NCBI GenBank assembly: GCA_946537585.1
Contig: CAMNFX010000010.1
Coordinates: forward strand, 1 to 14,711
DNA: 14,711 bases
Direction: 5' to 3'
DNA from: an uncultured Lachnospiraceae bacterium
GTDB lineage: Bacteria; Bacillota; Clostridia; Lachnospirales; Lachnospiraceae
The notes under the pieces were generated by a model. The model had not been told where the DNA came from. It saw only the letters and a list, made by a program, of their open reading frames with translations, and searched no databases. A program made the translations under genes and the position numbers. Shown here piece after piece: positions 12,434 to 14,711 of the stretch. Position 1 is the first letter of the stretch. The number at the start of each line of letters is the position of its first letter.

Positions 12434-14062
12434 TCAATATGCAGCGATATTGGAATCATATCTGCTTTCCGTACCGCCGCAGAGGACGCCGTTAGGCAGG
12501 CGTACGATCATCTGGCCCTTTCCGAAAAGAGCTGTTTCCAGTTCCGTATTGATATCATGTCCCTTCGCTTTCAGCTGGCGTGCGATCTCATCACTGAAGG
12601 AGGTCTCCGTGATGAAACGTTTCCCCCTGATCCACTGCCATCGCGGCGCGTCGAGGCACTGCTGGGGGTTCAGATGAAAGTCGATGTAATTCATGACGAC
12701 CTGTACATGTCCCTGCGGCTGCATATAAGCGCCCATGACGCCGAACGGTCCCACAGGTCTTCCGTCTTTCATCAGAAAGCCCGGTATGATCGTGTGATAG
12801 GTTTTTTTACCGGGAGCGATCACATTGGCGTGGTCCTGATCTGTACTGAAATCAGCCCCGCGGTTCTGCAGGGCAATGCCTGTATCCTTTACGACGATAC
12901 AGGAGCCGAAGCCCATATAGTTGGACTGGATCCAGGAAACCATATTTCCTTCACCGTCAGCACAGCAAAGGTAAACGGTTCCGCTTCCGGGCGGAGTATC
13001 CCAGCTGTAAAGCTTTGCTGTATCTCCGATCTCGGCAGCCCGTTTTCTGCCGTAGGCAGGATCGAGCAGGCGTTTCGCCTCTATTGTCATTTCCTTCGGA
13101 TCCGTCACATAGTGAAGACCGTCTGCAAAAGCGATCTTCATGGCTTCGAACTGCCTGTGAAAGGTTTCACAGCATTCCTTCTCGGCAAACTCGAAGTTAC
13201 TGAGAATATTGAGCGCCATCAACGCAACGATGCCCTGCCCGTTCGGCGGGATCTCACACACCTGATAGCCATGATAATCCACCTTCAGGGGTTCGACCCA
13301 CTCCGGATGAAATGCGGCCAGGTCTTCCGCCCTCAGATACCCGCCGTGCGCTTTTGAGTCTGCGTCGATCCTTTGCGCTATTGCGCCCCGATAAAACGAT
13401 TCTCCCTGTGTTTCAGCGATTTCCCGAAGAGTCTTTGCATGATCCGGCAGTTTTACGATCTCTCCCGGTTCCCATGCCCTGCAAAGAGGATGAAATGTCC
13501 GGAACCATTCCCTGAATTCCTCGCCTTTTAATTCCTCGAGGTACTGTTCATAGTCCTGCTTCCAGCTTGTATAAAGACCGGCGCCGACAGGATACCCGTC
13601 TTTTGCATAGCGGATCGCGGGGGCCAGGCTTTTCGTCATGGGAAGCTTTCCGAAACGCTTTGCAGCTGCAGCCCATGCACCGACAGCTCCGGGCACCGTC
13701 ACGGCGCCCCAGCCTCTTTTCGGCATTTTTCCGTTGACGAGCTTTCCGTCCCTGCGGTAGTTATCCAGAGAAGCCAGTTTGGGTGCGGGACCGCTTGCAT
13801 TCAGGCCGTAAAGCTTCTGATCCTCAGCGGACCAGATCAAAGCAAATGCGTCGCTTCCGAGCCCGTTTGCGGTTGGTTCAGTGACGGTAAGGGTCGATGC
13901 GGCTGCCACGGCTGCATCTATGGCATTGCCTCCCATCTTCAGGATCTCAATTCCGGCGGCGGATGCCTGCGGCGTAGAAGTATTGACCATCCCGTTTTTG
14001 GCAAAGACCGGGTTTCTTGCAGAAGGATACCTGTGATACGTCGAATCAAATGCCTGGCTCAT
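12434..14062 (-). CDS. gamma-glutamyltransferase family protein (YwrD-like)
   Basis: 542 aa from the chosen start. N-terminal nucleophile hydrolase family that cleaves gamma-glutamyl bonds, for example of glutathione, and self-processes before a Thr. Seen: a GGNAIDAAVAAASTLTVTEP segment near the N-terminus, NGLGSDAFALIW (in place of the usual GxGGGGFM), PPNGQGIVALMALNIL, and GSGTVYLCCADGEGNMVSWIQ, where Thr362 is the predicted nucleophile starting the small subunit. There is no signal peptide, so it is probably cytoplasmic as in the YwrD branch, with peptide or amino-acid salvage as the likely role. ATG 14062 has AAAGGA 6 nt before it; an in-frame ATG 30 nt further up (14092) lacks a ribosome site. 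It lies 59 bp after the ChrA-like gene, probably in one operon. Confidence 0.88.
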   Translation of the reverse strand: MSQAFDSTYHRYPSARNPVFAKNGMVNTSTPQASAAGIEILKMGGNAIDAAVAAASTLTVTEPTANGLGSDAFALIWSAEDQKLYGLNASGPAPKLASLDNYRRDGKLVNGKMPKRGWGAVTVPGAVGAWAAAAKRFGKLPMTKSLAPAIRYAKDGYPVGAGLYTSWKQDYEQYLEELKGEEFREWFRTFHPLCRAWEPGEIVKLPDHAKTLREIAETQGESFYRGAIAQRIDADSKAHGGYLRAEDLAAFHPEWVEPLKVDYHGYQVCEIPPNGQGIVALMALNILSNFEFAEKECCETFHRQFEAMKIAFADGLHYVTDPKEMTIEAKRLLDPAYGRKRAAEIGDTAKLYSWDTPPGSGTVYLCCADGEGNMVSWIQSNYMGFGSCIVVKDTGIALQNRGADFSTDQDHANVIAPGKKTYHTIIPGFLMKDGRPVGPFGVMGAYMQPQGHVQVVMNYIDFHLNPQQCLDAPRWQWIRGKRFITETSFSDEIARQLKAKGHDINTELETALFGKGQMIVRLPNGVLCGGTESRYDSNIAAY

Positions 14063-14121
14063 AGTCGTTCCTTTCGGTAATAACTTATTCATCCGTCTTT
14101 ATATGCTGATCCTGAAATTAC

Positions 14122-14679
14122 TCAGAAACGGAAAACAATTCCGACGATCACGGCAAACAGCAGCCATAATGCCGGATGGTACTTCTGAAGCTGCTTTACC
14201 TGCAGCAGACAGAAAACGATCAGGCAGAGGATCATGACACCGATGTGCGGTATATATGCACCGTTTTCCTGCTGAAACAAAGATACTTTGCATACGCGGA
14301 AAACGCTCACCGCAATAATGGCGCAGACAGCCGGACGGATCGCCGCAAATGCGCCTTTTACATATTTGTTTTCACTGAAGTCCTCAAGAAACCGCGCGAT
14401 CAGGCAGATAATCACCAGGCTGGGAAGCACAAGCCCTGCTGTCGAAACGATGCCGCCGAACAGTCCGAGTGTTTTAAAGCCTGCGTAGGTTGCCATATTG
14501 AGCCCGAGCGGTCCCGGTGTAGATTCACTGACCGCGATCATATTGGTCAGATCCTCCATGGTATACCAGTCATATTTTTCCGTAAGCTCCATAAGGTACG
14601 GCAGTGTGGCCGGTCCGCCGCCGACCGCTACCAGACCGATCTTCATGAATTCCAGAAATAAAAGCAAAACCGTTTTCAC
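14122..14679 (-). CDS. half-size chromate transporter (ChrA) family protein
   Basis: 185-aa membrane protein with one CHR domain: FLEFMKIGLVAVGGGPATLP (about 8-27), then YTMEDLTNMIAVSESTPGPLG with the conserved PGP, and four to five further hydrophobic segments. Full ChrA proteins have two such domains in about 400 aa; short ones work as encoded pairs, usually adjacent. The partner would lie to the right, outside the window. The start is GTG (14679) with GGAGG 9 nt before it; the remaining 32 bases are too short to identify the upstream gene. Specificity for chromate is a family label only; many Firmicute members have no tested substrate. Confidence 0.85.
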   Translation of the reverse strand: MKTVLLLFLEFMKIGLVAVGGGPATLPYLMELTEKYDWYTMEDLTNMIAVSESTPGPLGLNMATYAGFKTLGLFGGIVSTAGLVLPSLVIICLIARFLEDFSENKYVKGAFAAIRPAVCAIIAVSVFRVCKVSLFQQENGAYIPHIGVMILCLIVFCLLQVKQLQKYHPALWLLFAVIVGIVFRF

Positions 14680-14711
14680 AGCGTTTCACCTCCCCGGATC
14701 ACAACATGATA

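Noticed and set aside
12395..13357. 320-codon plus-strand open frame opposite the GGT gene
   Set aside because: Antisense shadow; it begins within the terminator region and the opposite strand encodes an evident GGT.

Overview
The window looks like chromosome of a Firmicute of the class Clostridia, most likely a Lachnospiraceae-type anaerobe. The evidence is a canonical infC-rpmI-rplT operon with a long leader, a c-di-AMP receptor (DarA), YunC, YitT and TmcAL proteins, acetate kinase, strong AGGAGG-type ribosome sites and a moderate GC content. The family-level placement is inference; no 16S or other marker is present. No integrase, transposase, phage gene or CRISPR array was found.

Layout. 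Positions 121-3450 are mostly minus strand: a class I/II aminotransferase, then an operon of an iron-sulfur-type flavoprotein and a lipoprotein carrying two zinc ribbons, then the decayed remnant of a nitroreductase. Positions 3457-3936 hold no gene but contain the most unusual feature: a phased array of ten TTATCC/GGATAA half-sites in alternating orientation, with start-to-start steps of 32-33 and 41-42 bp (period about 74 bp). It ends about 45 bp before the promoter of a short pyruvate-kinase-like gene (3937-4992, plus strand), and that promoter sits inside its own 9-bp dyad. Two leucine tRNAs (anticodons AAG and CAG) with a strong promoter and a terminator follow.

Positions 5364-7492 are minus strand: a YunC/DUF1805 protein, a small Xre regulator with a tandem duplication in its C-terminus, and a YitT-family membrane protein. 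Positions 7466-8991 are the translation operon infC-rpmI-rplT. Its roughly 268-nt structured leader fits L20-type feedback, and infC appears to start at AUU. Next come acetate kinase (ackA) and the c-di-AMP receptor darA, also minus strand, with darA upstream of ackA.

Divergent from darA is tmcAL (plus strand; tRNA-Met cytidine acetate ligase), which acts on acetate as ackA does. It converges on a gamma-glutamyltransferase-family gene, and a shared bidirectional terminator separates them. That gene lies just downstream of a half-size chromate-transporter (ChrA) gene at the right edge, whose partner half is probably outside the window.

Most of the window is ordinary housekeeping sequence. The parts worth a second look are the phased inverted-site array with the neighbouring gene remnant, the dyad around the pyk promoter, the infC leader and start codon, and several protein oddities: a pyruvate kinase without its C-terminal domain, an AckA with changed conserved motifs, and a duplicated Xre tail.
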